The notes under the pieces are model-generated. The model did no database searches. It was given only the letters and a program-made list of their open reading frames with translations, and had not been told where the DNA came from. The translations under genes were made by a program, and so were the position numbers. A DNA stretch of 35,258 bases from Chromatiales bacterium (GTDB taxonomy: Bacteria > Pseudomonadota > Gammaproteobacteria > JAGRCI01), in the NCBI GenBank assembly GCA_020445565.1, contig JAGRGI010000178.1:1-35258 (forward strand), in the 5' to 3' direction. Of the stretch, positions 16,265-25,446 are shown piece after piece (within the stretch, counting starts at the first letter, position 1; each line of letters starts with the position of its first letter).

Positions 16265-17395
16265 GTGAAGATCTATCTGGTCGGCGGTGCCCTGCGCGAC
16301 GAGCTTTTGGACCTGCCCGTCGTGGAACGGGATTGGGTCGTGGTGGGTGCAACCCAGGCAGAGATGCTGAACCTTGGCTACCGTCCGGTGGAAGGCGATT
16401 TTCCGGTGTTCCTGCACCCCGATACCCATGAGGAATATGCCCTGGCGCGCCGCGAACTCAAGATCGCCCCCGGTCACCGCGGATTCCAGGTGGAGTTCGG
16501 GCCGGACGTTACCCTGGAAGAAGACCTGGCCCGCCGCGATCTCACCATCAACGCCATGGCCCGCGACGGGCAAGGAGGGATCGTCGATCCCTATGGCGGA
16601 CGGGATGATCTGGACAACGGACGTTTGCGCCATGTAACCCCAGCGTTCGTGGAGGACCCGTTACGGTTGCTGCGCGTGGCCCGTTTTGCCGCCAAGTTGG
16701 GGCGCTGGGGATTTCGTCTTGCCCACGGTACCCACCGGTTGATGGAGGAGATGGCCGCCTCTGGCGAATTGCAGACCTTGAGCCAGGAACGCGTATGGCG
16801 CGAGACCGCAAAGGCCCTGGCGGCGGACACGCCAAGCCGGTATTTCGACGTATTGCGACGTTGCGGCGCATTGGTGGAGCTGTTCCCCGAACTAACCTCG
16901 CTGGGTAGTAGTTCCGGCCATGGCGAGGATCGGGGGCCGGACGATAAGGTTTTGATCCGTCTCGACCGGTCGGCAGCCAGTGGTTACGATCCCGGCTTGC
17001 GCCTGGCGGTTCTGCTGGCCCATGTGGAACCTGCGGTGGCGGAGCGTCTTTTGCGACGTATGTCACCTCGTCGGGCCGATGCCGATTGGGTGCGCCTGTA
17101 TCATCAGTGCAGCGCTGTGCTGACCAAGGTCAGCAATGGTGCGAGTTTCATGGACCTGGTGGAATGCTGTGACGCGCTGCGGCGGCCGAAGCGCCTGGAA
17201 GGTCTGGTTCGCATCGCTCAGCTCACTGATCGGCCTCTGGACGAGCCCCTGCGCAGCGCTATTGCCGATGCCTTGGACGCAGTCGGCGGTATTCAAGCGA
17301 CTCAGTGGATCGCTGCCGGCCTCCGCGGGGCCGAGTTGGGCGAGACATTGCGCAAGGCCAGAGTGGAGGCGGCGCAGCGGTACTTCGAAAAATAA
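16265..17395 (+). CDS. cca: CCA tRNA nucleotidyltransferase (class II), variant without HD domain
   Basis: The 376-aa product is colinear with E. coli Cca through the head, neck and body: [53 protein letters not shown] and ERVWRE. It adds or repairs the 3' CCA of tRNAs. The catalytic DxD of class II enzymes reads ExD here (E21, D23), and after FPEL (about residue 210) the metal-dependent HD phosphohydrolase region of enterobacterial Cca is shortened and lacks the HD and HxH residues; homology resumes near [17 protein letters not shown] start at 16265 with GGAG seven bases upstream. It lies 9 bp after the ABC exporter. Confidence 0.9.
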   Translation: MKIYLVGGALRDELLDLPVVERDWVVVGATQAEMLNLGYRPVEGDFPVFLHPDTHEEYALARRELKIAPGHRGFQVEFGPDVTLEEDLARRDLTINAMARDGQGGIVDPYGGRDDLDNGRLRHVTPAFVEDPLRLLRVARFAAKLGRWGFRLAHGTHRLMEEMAASGELQTLSQERVWRETAKALAADTPSRYFDVLRRCGALVELFPELTSLGSSSGHGEDRGPDDKVLIRLDRSAASGYDPGLRLAVLLAHVEPAVAERLLRRMSPRRADADWVRLYHQCSAVLTKVSNGASFMDLVECCDALRRPKRLEGLVRIAQLTDRPLDEPLRSAIADALDAVGGIQATQWIAAGLRGAELGETLRKARVEAAQRYFEK

Positions 17396-17424
17396 ACCCC
17401 GAAACAGACATATTGCAGCGATTT

Positions 17425-19074
17425 ATGGGAAGATATGAAAGTTTCATCGCCGCGCTACTGCCCGTCATGCAAAACGCCGAAGCCAGACCACTGCAACTGG
17501 AGTCCGCCTCCACGGACCCGCGCCGGAGTTGGTCGCTGATTTCTCACCGCTTGCTCCAACCCCTGGCCTATCTGCTGGGTGTGTTGCTGGCCATGCTATC
17601 GACCGCCCTGGCCTATTACTACGGCTGGCTGGGGGTGCCGGCGCTGGTGATCCTGGAATCCCTGCTCACCCTGATCGGTGCCGCATCCGTCGGCCTGGCG
17701 GTGTATCGAATGGAACAGCGGGTACTACGCCCGCTTGACGGTATTTTTCGCTGGGCCAAACGCTTGCGCGACGGCGATCTGAGTGCGCGTTTGCCGACCC
17801 ACTCGGCCGGCGAGCTGGCACCGCTGACGGCTGATCTGGAATGCCTGTGCCATGAATTCAAACGCTTGAAGTCCGACCTGGATGCCCAGGTCGGCAAGCA
17901 GACCGAACGTCTTGCGCAAAAGAACGCCTCGCTCAAGATCCTTTACGACGTGGCGGCCAGCATCAATCAGAGTGCCAATCTGGATGACCTGTTGACCCGC
18001 TTTCTGCGGATTCTCAAGGAAATGGTCAATGCCCGCAGCGCCACCGTGCGCCTGCTGTCCGCCGACGACAGGATGCGCCTGGTGGCCAGCATCGGACTGG
18101 ATGACGGGGTGACCAAAGAGGCCGATCAGCTCCCCGTGGCCCTTTGCGTCTGTGGCAATGCTCTTTCACGGGGAGATGTGCTCTGCCAGAAGGACCCCAG
18201 CTTGTGTTCCCAGGCCCTGGGCCGCACCATGTTCGGCAAGCACGAGATGGAAATGATCACCGTGCCGCTTAAATACCAAGGCAAGACCCTGGGTGCCTAC
18301 AACCTGTTCGTAGCCAAGCCCGGTATCGGGGAACGCGAAGACATCCTCGAACTGCTCACCAGCATCGGCAGCCACCTGGGCATGGCGGTGGAGAAGGCCC
18401 GATTGGACGACGAGTCCCGCCGTGTCTCTCTGATGGAGGAACGCACCGCCTTTGCCAACGAGCTGCATGACTCCTTGGCACAAACCCTGGCCAGTCTGCG
18501 TTTCCAGGTACAGGTACTGAATGACATCCTGGCGCCCAAGACCTCCAGCGATGCCGATCGCCAATTGAACCAGATCAAGAACAGTCTGGACGAAGCCCAC
18601 ACCGAATTGCGGGAGTTGATCTCCCATTTCCGGGCGCCGCTCAGCGAGCGTGGCCTGCAACCGTCTCTGGAAGAACTGGTGCAACGTTTCCGTCGCGAGA
18701 CTGGTCTGGTGGTGCTTTATCAGCCGAAAACGCCGTTGCCTGCGATGCCCGTCGAGATCGACATGCAGATATTTCGTATCGTTCAGGAAAGTCTGGCCAA
18801 TGTGCGAAAACACAGCAAGGCACAGTTCGTTCGCGTGCTCACCCGCAAGGACGGTGAGCAATACCTGGTACTGGTGGAAGACGATGGCGAGGGTTTCCGC
18901 ACCGGTCAACTGGAAGGCAAGCCGGGCGAACATGTGGGTTTGACCATCATGCGCGAGCGGGCGCGTCGCATCGGTGGCGATTTGCGCATCGAAAGCGAGC
19001 CGGGGGAGGGCACGCGCGTCGAACTCACCTTCAGCCATCCGCGGAATATGCCATTGGCTGAGATCCGGCCATGA
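17425..19074 (+). CDS. NarX-like sensor histidine kinase lacking a periplasmic sensor domain
   Basis: The 549-aa membrane kinase has two closely spaced helices (about 40-90) separated by a very short loop, then a HAMP-like linker, a coiled coil (about 140-170), a GAF-like domain (about 175-330) and a HisKA_3/HATPase_c module. The phospho-acceptor is H348 in ELHDSLAQTLASLR; N-box and G-box appear as ESLANVRKHSKA and EDDGEGF. The GAF region has a Cys cluster (CVCG, then two further Cys in DVLCQKDPSLC), as in the central module of NarX/NarQ kinases. The long periplasmic nitrate-binding domain of NarX is absent, so the signal is probably cytoplasmic, perhaps redox. The ATG at 17425 is preferred; the ribosome-binding site is weak and 17467 is an alternative. 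The NarL-like partner follows. Confidence 0.9.
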   Translation: MGRYESFIAALLPVMQNAEARPLQLESASTDPRRSWSLISHRLLQPLAYLLGVLLAMLSTALAYYYGWLGVPALVILESLLTLIGAASVGLAVYRMEQRVLRPLDGIFRWAKRLRDGDLSARLPTHSAGELAPLTADLECLCHEFKRLKSDLDAQVGKQTERLAQKNASLKILYDVAASINQSANLDDLLTRFLRILKEMVNARSATVRLLSADDRMRLVASIGLDDGVTKEADQLPVALCVCGNALSRGDVLCQKDPSLCSQALGRTMFGKHEMEMITVPLKYQGKTLGAYNLFVAKPGIGEREDILELLTSIGSHLGMAVEKARLDDESRRVSLMEERTAFANELHDSLAQTLASLRFQVQVLNDILAPKTSSDADRQLNQIKNSLDEAHTELRELISHFRAPLSERGLQPSLEELVQRFRRETGLVVLYQPKTPLPAMPVEIDMQIFRIVQESLANVRKHSKAQFVRVLTRKDGEQYLVLVEDDGEGFRTGQLEGKPGEHVGLTIMRERARRIGGDLRIESEPGEGTRVELTFSHPRNMPLAEIRP

Positions 19075-19114
19075 CGCGATTCACGGGTAACCCCCTGTCG
19101 TCGGAGTTTTCGCC

Positions 19115-19777
19115 ATGCGCGTCCTGTTGATCGACGACCACGCCCTGTTTCGCATCGGCCTGCAGGAGCTGCTTGAGCGGCGCGGCATTCGCGTGATCGG
19201 TGCCGTGGGCGATTGCTTCGAGGGCATGGAACTGGCCAAGGAAACCCGCCCGGACGTGATACTGCTGGATATGCGTATGCCGAAACTGGACGGCTTGGCG
19301 GTGCTGAACCGGCTCAAGGAGGCGGACAGGAATGTGCCCATCGCCATGCTGACCACCAGCCGTGAGGAGCGGGACCTGGTCTCCACCCTGAAGGCCGGGG
19401 CCCGAGGTTATTTGCTCAAGGACATGGAACCCCGTGAACTGCTACAGGCGCTGGAGCGCATCGTGGCCGGCGATACGGTGGTTGCGCCGGATCTGACACC
19501 GGTGCTGGCGCGGTTGGTGCAGGACGGCGGTAGCACTGAGGCTGAACCCGTACCGTTTTCCGACCTCACCCCCCGCGAGCGTGAGATACTCTGTCATCTG
19601 GCCGAAGGTCAGAGCAACAAAGTGATTGCCCGCAATCTGGGCATTTCCGACGGCACGGTGAAACTGCACGTCAAGGCCGTACTGCGTAAACTCAACGTCC
19701 ATTCCCGCGTCGAGGCCGCGGTAATCGCAGTCGAGCAAGGGCTGTGCGAACGCGGCGGCCTCGGTCCGGAAGACTGA
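19115..19777 (+). CDS. NarL/FixJ-family response regulator
   Basis: This 220-aa two-domain regulator has a receiver domain with acidic pair D7/D8, phospho-acceptor D52 in LLDMRMP, the switch Thr in LTTS and Lys in YLLKD. A LuxR-type helix-turn-helix spans about 150-210 (LTPREREILCHLAEGQSNKVIARNLGIS), typical of NarL. It is the cognate regulator of the preceding kinase, 40 bp downstream, with a GGAG ribosome-binding site. Targets are unknown; the NirB gene at the window end is a possible one. Confidence 0.94.
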   Translation: MRVLLIDDHALFRIGLQELLERRGIRVIGAVGDCFEGMELAKETRPDVILLDMRMPKLDGLAVLNRLKEADRNVPIAMLTTSREERDLVSTLKAGARGYLLKDMEPRELLQALERIVAGDTVVAPDLTPVLARLVQDGGSTEAEPVPFSDLTPREREILCHLAEGQSNKVIARNLGISDGTVKLHVKAVLRKLNVHSRVEAAVIAVEQGLCERGGLGPED

Positions 19778-19796
19778 TTTTTCCTTGCGAGATCCC

Positions 19797-20270
19797 ATGC
19801 TGACCTATCGCCAACTGATTGCCGATCGCCTCAAAGAGGTGGAAGAACTGTTTCCCTGGGATGTGGACGAAAAGCTCCAATCCGATGATCCACCCCTGCT
19901 GCTGGACATTCGCGAGCCCTATGAATACGACGCCATGCATATCCGTGACTCCATCAATGTCCCCCGCGGCGTGCTGGAACAGGCCTGCGAATGGGGCTAC
20001 ATGGAGACATTGCCGGATCTGGTGAACGCCAGGGACAAGGAGGTCGTGGTGATCTGCCGCTCCGGGAATCGCTCTGTGCTGGCGGCCTTCAACATGCAGT
20101 TGATGGGATATACTAAGGTCTATTCCATGAAAACCGGCCTGCGTGGCTGGAACGACTTCGAACTGCCGCTGATGGATGCCGGCGGAGCTCCGGCCGAAAT
20201 AGACGACGCCGATGAGTATTTCACTGACGTATTGACGCCAGAGCAGATGCCGCCGAACAAGGGCGACTAG
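19797..20270 (+). CDS. Rhodanese-domain sulfurtransferase
   Basis: The 157-aa single rhodanese domain has the active-site loop CRSGNRS (C87), a DIREPYEYDAMHI substrate-side motif and a GLRGWNDFELPL end. It transfers sulfane sulfur to thiol acceptors in the cytoplasm; there is no signal peptide. An N-terminal extension of about 30 residues (LTYRQLIADRLKEVEELFP) precedes the domain, and a short acidic tail follows it. The start is the ATG at 19797; an in-frame TTG at 19785 is less likely. It follows the NarL-like gene by 19 bp, so it is probably in the same transcript, suggesting redox- or nitrate-linked sulfur chemistry. Confidence 0.92.
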   Translation: MLTYRQLIADRLKEVEELFPWDVDEKLQSDDPPLLLDIREPYEYDAMHIRDSINVPRGVLEQACEWGYMETLPDLVNARDKEVVVICRSGNRSVLAAFNMQLMGYTKVYSMKTGLRGWNDFELPLMDAGGAPAEIDDADEYFTDVLTPEQMPPNKGD

Positions 20271-20302
20271 CCTCGCGGCGTTTTCGGGAGAAACCTTGCG
20301 GG

Positions 20303-20581
20303 TCAGGTATGGCGCTGGGATTTGGCGAATACGCGAAGATAGATCAGCAGTAGAACATTGAACGTTGCCACCCACGTCACCAGGAAGGAAACCGCCAAGG
20401 CGGATTGATGCTCGGATACAAAGCCCAGCAACTGCGCGAACGCCAGCACTTGAGCAATCAACATACCCGAGCTGCCAGCCAATGCCAGCGCCGGCAACCA
20501 AATGGAGTCGGCCCTGATCAAGACCAGGGCAGACAGAATTCCAAACATCCCAGCCAACAGGATGGATGCGAAGATGTACAT
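20303..20581 (-). CDS. Small membrane protein, unknown function
   Basis: The 92-aa product begins MYIFASILLAGMFGILSALVLI and has about three predicted membrane helices with a short basic C-terminus (RVFAKSQRHT). The ATG at 20581 is preferred because hydrophobic sequence starts there and a GAGA element lies upstream. No family is recognised. It converges on the rhodanese gene 32 bp away, and no partner gene is evident. Confidence 0.6.
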   Translation of the reverse strand: MYIFASILLAGMFGILSALVLIRADSIWLPALALAGSSGMLIAQVLAFAQLLGFVSEHQSALAVSFLVTWVATFNVLLLIYLRVFAKSQRHT

Positions 20582-21036
20582 GATTTTCAGTTCTCGATGC
20601 CTGTGCGGCCGAGCTTGTCCGATGGCCTGTACCAAGTGAAAGGCACGTGCCCGCAGTGGCCTTTTGGGCTGATTCCACTCAGTGCTATTCGGTACGGCCT
20701 GGATGGTCAAAAACCTCCGGCCGCCTCTCTCCTTCTCTCATCCCCATGATTTCAGCGTCACTGCTGACCCCTGCCGCAGACAGCGTTGGCTGAAACAGCT
20801 CATGCCGCAGGGGGGTAATCATCCGGAAGTCGTTGTTATCGTCCTCTTAAACTGGCAACCTCTTTACCCGTAGCTTGCTCTGTGTAGCGTCAAAGAAATG
20901 CTTGCCCGCGGCTGGGTGCCGGGACCTCTGATTCCTGGCGGACTTTCGCCGAATTCGAATCTGCAATGGTCTGATTATACCCAATTTTCACCCGCTACCC
21001 CAGGTGTGCCCGCGTCCACGAACGGCTGCAAATCAC
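20582..21036. other. Long intergenic stretch, no supported gene
   Basis: About 455 bp lie between two minus-strand genes. It probably carries the promoter of the small membrane protein gene. A 45-codon minus-strand frame (20685-20822) starts with ATG but lacks a ribosome-binding site. TGCCGCAG occurs twice (about 20771 and 20803). Nothing resembling a tRNA, IS element or known riboswitch was seen. An AT-richer segment near 20965-20990 (gattatacccaattttc) could be promoter sequence. Confidence 0.4.
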
Positions 21037-21618
21037 CTACCTGATCCCTGTAGCAGCGTCTGTTGCCGGATCGGCGGCCTTGGTGCTGACGTCCAGCTGG
21101 ACATCATCGACCCAACCGATACCGAAATCGAGAAGCATGACGCCGACACTCAATGCTTCGGTTCTGTCTGGGATCGGTTTGTCGAGAACAACCGTTTTCC
21201 AGTCGTTCGTGCCGCTGACGTGTTGAGACCGGACCTGTGAAATGATGGCATTTCTCGGGCCGAGAAAGTTGACGACCAGCATCCAACCACGGGGACCGAT
21301 GTCTTTGCTCTTCATCTTCGCGGACAAATGCATTTTGCGTGGCTGCTCAGCGGGACCGATGGCAACCTTCTGATCAATCAGACCGTAAACCTGTTGAACG
21401 GTACAGGTCATCCTGAAGCTCTGCTCTCCCGATGCCGCATCTTCACTGTCGATCTCAAATTCATAGGCAATCTCGCCCGCATGTTGCGTCGTTCGCCAAC
21501 CCACCGGCCGGGTCGGAAAGTCCTCGAATCCAGGATTCTGCAGCGCAACCAGCTCGGCCCGAACGGGCACCAGGATCTGACTGAGGATCAGCAGGGCGAG
21601 GAGAGCAAGTTTAATCAT
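21037..21618 (-). CDS. Secreted protein with carbohydrate-binding-module-like beta-sandwich
   Basis: The 193-aa product has a clear signal peptide (MIKLALLALLILSQILVPVRA). The mature part opens with LVALQNPGFEDFPTRPVGWRTT, the NPGFE-GW entry motif of CBM4/9-like or related jelly-roll domains, and continues with alternating beta strands ending in GIGWVDDVQLDV. No catalytic motif is seen. It is probably a periplasmic or surface ligand-binding domain with unknown ligand. The ribosome-binding site is weak, and the start overlaps the end of a possible small frame (21611-21844) by 8 bases, so translational coupling is possible. Confidence 0.7.
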   Translation of the reverse strand: MIKLALLALLILSQILVPVRAELVALQNPGFEDFPTRPVGWRTTQHAGEIAYEFEIDSEDAASGEQSFRMTCTVQQVYGLIDQKVAIGPAEQPRKMHLSAKMKSKDIGPRGWMLVVNFLGPRNAIISQVRSQHVSGTNDWKTVVLDKPIPDRTEALSVGVMLLDFGIGWVDDVQLDVSTKAADPATDAATGIR

Positions 21619-21844
21619 TTAGCGATACCAAAGCTGATGGTACGGGGAAAATGCACGGCGGGTGCCATAAATTGAGAAAGCAGTGTAGTAGGGACACCGA
21701 TTTAAGACCAGAACTCAGCGTCTTTTTCCTGGCCATGCCAAAGTCGAGAACGACGGTCTCCGGGGAGGCCACGTCCGGATGCCCCGTCCGTTTTTGCGGG
21801 GTCGTGGTCGCTGGTGTGACGGCTGTTGATGTGGTGGCCGCCAT
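21611..21844 (-). CDS. Possible small hypothetical protein
   Basis: This 77-codon frame starts with ATG after a GAGTGAGGA ribosome-binding-like sequence and ends overlapping the start of the secreted-protein gene. The product is Thr/Ala-rich at its N-terminus (MAATTSTAVTPATTTPQKR) with no signal peptide or recognised family. Start context and overlap are the only support. The composition could equally reflect noncoding sequence. Confidence 0.3.
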   Translation of the reverse strand: MAATTSTAVTPATTTPQKRTGHPDVASPETVVLDFGMARKKTLSSGLKSVSLLHCFLNLWHPPCIFPVPSALVSLND

Positions 21845-22060
21845 GGAATCGTTTCCTCACTCAAGCCAAGTCAGTCATCTACCGAAATACGGTTTGGCGC
21901 CCATGATCCGCTTCCAGTGGGCTTGCGTGTATCATGAACGGCACTGAACCCCCGTGCGCCCAGGTAATCGTGTCACGCACTCGAGCAGAAACAAGCTGAG
22001 CAGTTGGCTTCTTGGCACCGCGGTTGCCGCTGCGTGCCGCAACAGATCCGGAGCTTGAAC

Positions 22061-22900
<840 letters not shown>

Positions 22901-23231
22901 GCGGTTGTCGTCCGTTCCAGGTGATGGTTTCACCACACAAAAGCCAAAGCCTCGCTATACTCGGAAAATAATGTAACCATTCAGGTTAATACCAGCACGC
23001 GCAAGCCCGGGTGTTTGCCAATGGAGTATTCGCACCTTGTGGGGCATTCCACGGAGCCTATGCCGAAATTGCTTGCTTGATGGTCACGTGAGCCTACGCG
23101 ATGGCAGCAATCCATAGCTGATGCGGATAGTCGGAAAGACATCCGGCAAGTCGGTGTGGTCCTCCTCCTTCAGGCACGTCATCATCCGGCGCAGATTGGT
23201 AGACGAGTGGGTGAAAGGAACAGAAAACGAT
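22901..23231. other. Intergenic leader upstream of diguanylate cyclase gene
   Basis: About 330 bp without a supported gene. A TATACT hexamer (22955-22960) is a possible -10. A short inverted repeat TAACC-attca-GGTTA (22974-22988) lies just downstream and could be an operator. The remaining long leader was inspected for the c-di-GMP-I riboswitch pattern because a GGDEF gene follows; the conserved GEMM core was not found. Confidence 0.35.
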
Positions 23232-25052
23232 ATGCCTTCGATCTGCTCAATCGGGGTTTGGCTTTTTGCGTTGGCAGCTTGTCTGGCGGGGTTCAGCAAC
23301 TGTGCTTTGGCGCGCGCTTGCGAAATTCCGGCCTACTCTCTGGCACAGGCGGAAAGAAATCAATCTCTGCCTTTCTGTTATCGCCTTGATCCAAACGGCG
23401 AGTTGTCCATCGAAACGGTGATGGCACAGGACGAAGCCTTCGAGGCAATTGACGGCGAGCGACTCAGTTTGGGCTACACCGCTACTGTCGTCTGGTTGAA
23501 GATACCCTTGCGTTGGGAAGAGTCGGCAGGTTACGAATGGTTGCTGGTGTTCGACTATCCACTGTTGGACGATATCCGCCTGTACGAACCGGGAGATGGC
23601 GGCTTGCGTGAACGTCGCTTGGGAGACACGCTGGCCTTCGATACCCGCCTGGTGCATCACCGTGAGTTTCTGTTCCCCCTGATGCGAGCCGCGGGGGGTG
23701 TCGAGAACCTGTACGTGCGATTGGAAACCACCAGCTCGATGCAGGTTCACCCGCGCATCGAACGGGCCAGCGATTTCTTTTATACCGACGGCAACCGCCA
23801 GATCGCTTACGGGCTTCTCTACGGCGTCATGCTGATGATGTGCCTCTACAACGCCTTCCTGTACGTGGCTATCCGCGATCCGTCCTACCTGGCGTATGTA
23901 TTTTCCGTCCTCTCTGGAACGCTCTTCATCATGGCCTTGAACGGCCATGCCTTTCAGTATCTCTGGCCGGATTCGCCTGCCTTGGCAAATACGGTGGTGC
24001 CCTTGTCCTCATCACTCTGGATGGTGGGTACGGCCATTTTTGCGCGTTTATTTTTGGAAACCGATCGCTATGCCCCGATTTTTTCCCGACTGCTGAGCGG
24101 CATGACCGTACTGGCCCTGGGCTCGTCCCTGCTGGCCTTGTTTGCCGGCTACCGGCTCGCTATCGAAGTGGGTACCGCGCTGGCCCTGGTCAACGGCAGT
24201 CTGATCCTGCTGACCAGCGCCTTGTGTTGGATTAAAGGCAACCGTTCCGCCCGCTTTTTTACCCTGGCCTGGCTGGTTTACGGCGTGGGTACGGGGCTCT
24301 TGATTCTCAGCCGCTTCAGCGTGCTGCCCAATAACTTTATCACGCAGAATTCCGCCGCGATGGGCCTGTTGGCGGAGATCATCATTCTGTCCCTGGCGTT
24401 AAGCGATAAATACCGGATTCTGCATGAAGAGTTGAGCAAATATTCCCACGATCTGGAGGCGAGGGTTGCGGAACGCACCGAGGCCCTCGAAAAGGCCAAT
24501 GAATTTCTCCATAAGATGTCGCGCCGCGATTCTCTTACCGGACTGGCCAATCGCCTGGGCTTTGATGAATACCTGACACAGGAGTGGCATCGGCAGCGTC
24601 GTGCAGACAAGGAAATGGCCCTGTTGTTTTGCGATGTGGACCATTTCAAGGGTTACAACGACAGCTACGGGCATCGTGCCGGAGATCTTTGTTTGCAGGC
24701 GGTCGCCAGCGTCATATCGGCGATCCTGAAGCGTCCCGCGGATCTGGGCGCCCGTTACGGCGGAGACGAATTGGCAGTCGTGCTGCCGGAGACCGATACC
24801 GCCGGTGCGCGCAAGGTGGCACAACGAATCGTCGAAGGCGTTCGTGAACTCGACATGGAGCACTGTGCCTCACCTCGCCATGGCCAAGTGACCGTCAGCA
24901 TAGGTGCTGCGTCGTTGAATCCGAACCGGGCCCGATCCGAGGCTGAACTGGTCGAGGCGGCGGACCAGGCACTCTACAGAGCAAAGGAAAACGGCCGCAA
25001 TCAAGCAGCCGTATTGGAAACGGAGATTAGTGCGCAGGCATCGGCGGGCTGA
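23232..25052 (+). CDS. 7TMR-DISM sensor diguanylate cyclase (GGDEF)
   Basis: The 606-aa product has a signal peptide (to about residue 30) and a periplasmic DISM_7TMR-type beta-domain (about 35-180, including GERLSLGYTATVVWLKIPL). Seven membrane helices (about 190-400) start at GLLYGVMLMMCLYNAFLYV, then a coiled coil (EARVAERTEALEKANEF) leads to a GGDEF domain. The active motif is GGDEL, a functional variant, with DVDHFKGYNDSYGHRAGD for Mg/GTP. The RxxD inhibitory site (RPAD) lies five residues before GGDEL. It should make c-di-GMP with product inhibition. The ATG at 23232, preceded by AAGGA, gives the signal peptide; the longer frame from 23121 is less likely. Confidence 0.9.
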   Translation: MPSICSIGVWLFALAACLAGFSNCALARACEIPAYSLAQAERNQSLPFCYRLDPNGELSIETVMAQDEAFEAIDGERLSLGYTATVVWLKIPLRWEESAGYEWLLVFDYPLLDDIRLYEPGDGGLRERRLGDTLAFDTRLVHHREFLFPLMRAAGGVENLYVRLETTSSMQVHPRIERASDFFYTDGNRQIAYGLLYGVMLMMCLYNAFLYVAIRDPSYLAYVFSVLSGTLFIMALNGHAFQYLWPDSPALANTVVPLSSSLWMVGTAIFARLFLETDRYAPIFSRLLSGMTVLALGSSLLALFAGYRLAIEVGTALALVNGSLILLTSALCWIKGNRSARFFTLAWLVYGVGTGLLILSRFSVLPNNFITQNSAAMGLLAEIIILSLALSDKYRILHEELSKYSHDLEARVAERTEALEKANEFLHKMSRRDSLTGLANRLGFDEYLTQEWHRQRRADKEMALLFCDVDHFKGYNDSYGHRAGDLCLQAVASVISAILKRPADLGARYGGDELAVVLPETDTAGARKVAQRIVEGVRELDMEHCASPRHGQVTVSIGAASLNPNRARSEAELVEAADQALYRAKENGRNQAAVLETEISAQASAG

Positions 25053-25074
25053 GGCCGTGAGACCTCGCCCGCCG
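25042..25074. terminator. Strong hairpin between convergent genes
   Basis: CGGCGGGC (25042-25049) and GAGG pair with CCTC and GCCCGCCG (25067-25074), giving 12 bp with one bulged T and an 8-base loop. It lies at the 3' ends of the diguanylate cyclase gene (plus) and the sulfur-globule-like gene (minus). There is no T-tract on either side, so termination would be imperfect or Rho-assisted. The left arm overlaps the last codons of the cyclase gene. Confidence 0.5.
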
Positions 25075-25086
25075 TTGCAGCGCGAC

Positions 25087-25353
25087 CTATTTGGCCGATT
25101 CCTCGGCTACCGGCGCGGTAGCGTAGGGTAGGGCGTATCCCACCGGCGGCACATAGTAGGGAGCACCCCAATAATAGGGCGCACCGTAACCATAGCCGTA
25201 GGCATTGGCGTGGACGCCGAAGTGCATGTCAAAGGCGCCGAACCCGTCACCCCAGCCAAAGCATGGGCACCAGAAGGCTTGAGCCGCCCCCACAGGCGCG
25301 GCGAGCAGGCCGGCAACAAGGAATGCACGCAACAGTTTGCTGGAACGTTTCAT
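25087..25353 (-). CDS. Small secreted Gly/Tyr-rich protein, sulfur-globule-protein-like
   Basis: The 88-aa preprotein has a signal peptide (MKRSSKLLRAFLVAGLLAAPVGAAQA) and a mature part of about 62 residues very rich in Gly, Tyr, Ala and Pro, with repeated YGYGYGAPYYWGAPYY-type elements and a leading WCPCFGWGDGFGAFDMHFG. This resembles the structural proteins (SgpA-C) coating periplasmic sulfur globules of Chromatiaceae, which are small, exported and Gly/Tyr/Asn-rich. The CPC pair near the new N-terminus is unusual. A GGAGG ribosome-binding site is embedded in a small hairpin. It is divergent from the pat-like gene across a region with an FNR-like palindrome. Low-complexity composition makes the family call tentative. 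Confidence 0.65.
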   Translation of the reverse strand: MKRSSKLLRAFLVAGLLAAPVGAAQAFWCPCFGWGDGFGAFDMHFGVHANAYGYGYGAPYYWGAPYYVPPVGYALPYATAPVAEESAK

Positions 25354-25369
25354 GATTGGACCTCCAATC
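25354..25369 (-). promoter_or_regulatory. Hairpin overlapping the ribosome-binding site of the sulfur-globule-like gene
   Basis: On the minus strand the mRNA reads GATTGG-AGGT-CCAATC immediately before ATG: a perfect 6-bp stem with a four-base loop containing part of the Shine-Dalgarno GGAGG. It could modulate initiation. It is also short enough to be chance. Confidence 0.4.
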
Positions 25370-25446
25370 GATCAGGATGGAGGGCCGCATCGGGTCGGAT
25401 GTCCGGCTGGTGCGGTCCGTTGCGGATGAACTTCGTCTACGGTTTT

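Noticed and set aside
20685..20822. 45-codon minus-strand frame in the long gap
   Set aside because: It starts with ATG but has no Shine-Dalgarno sequence and no recognised family; length is compatible with chance.
22990..23231. Possible c-di-GMP riboswitch before the GGDEF gene
   Set aside because: The leader contains ggagcc and gtgagcc elements but the conserved GEMM core and tetraloop-receptor pattern could not be matched.
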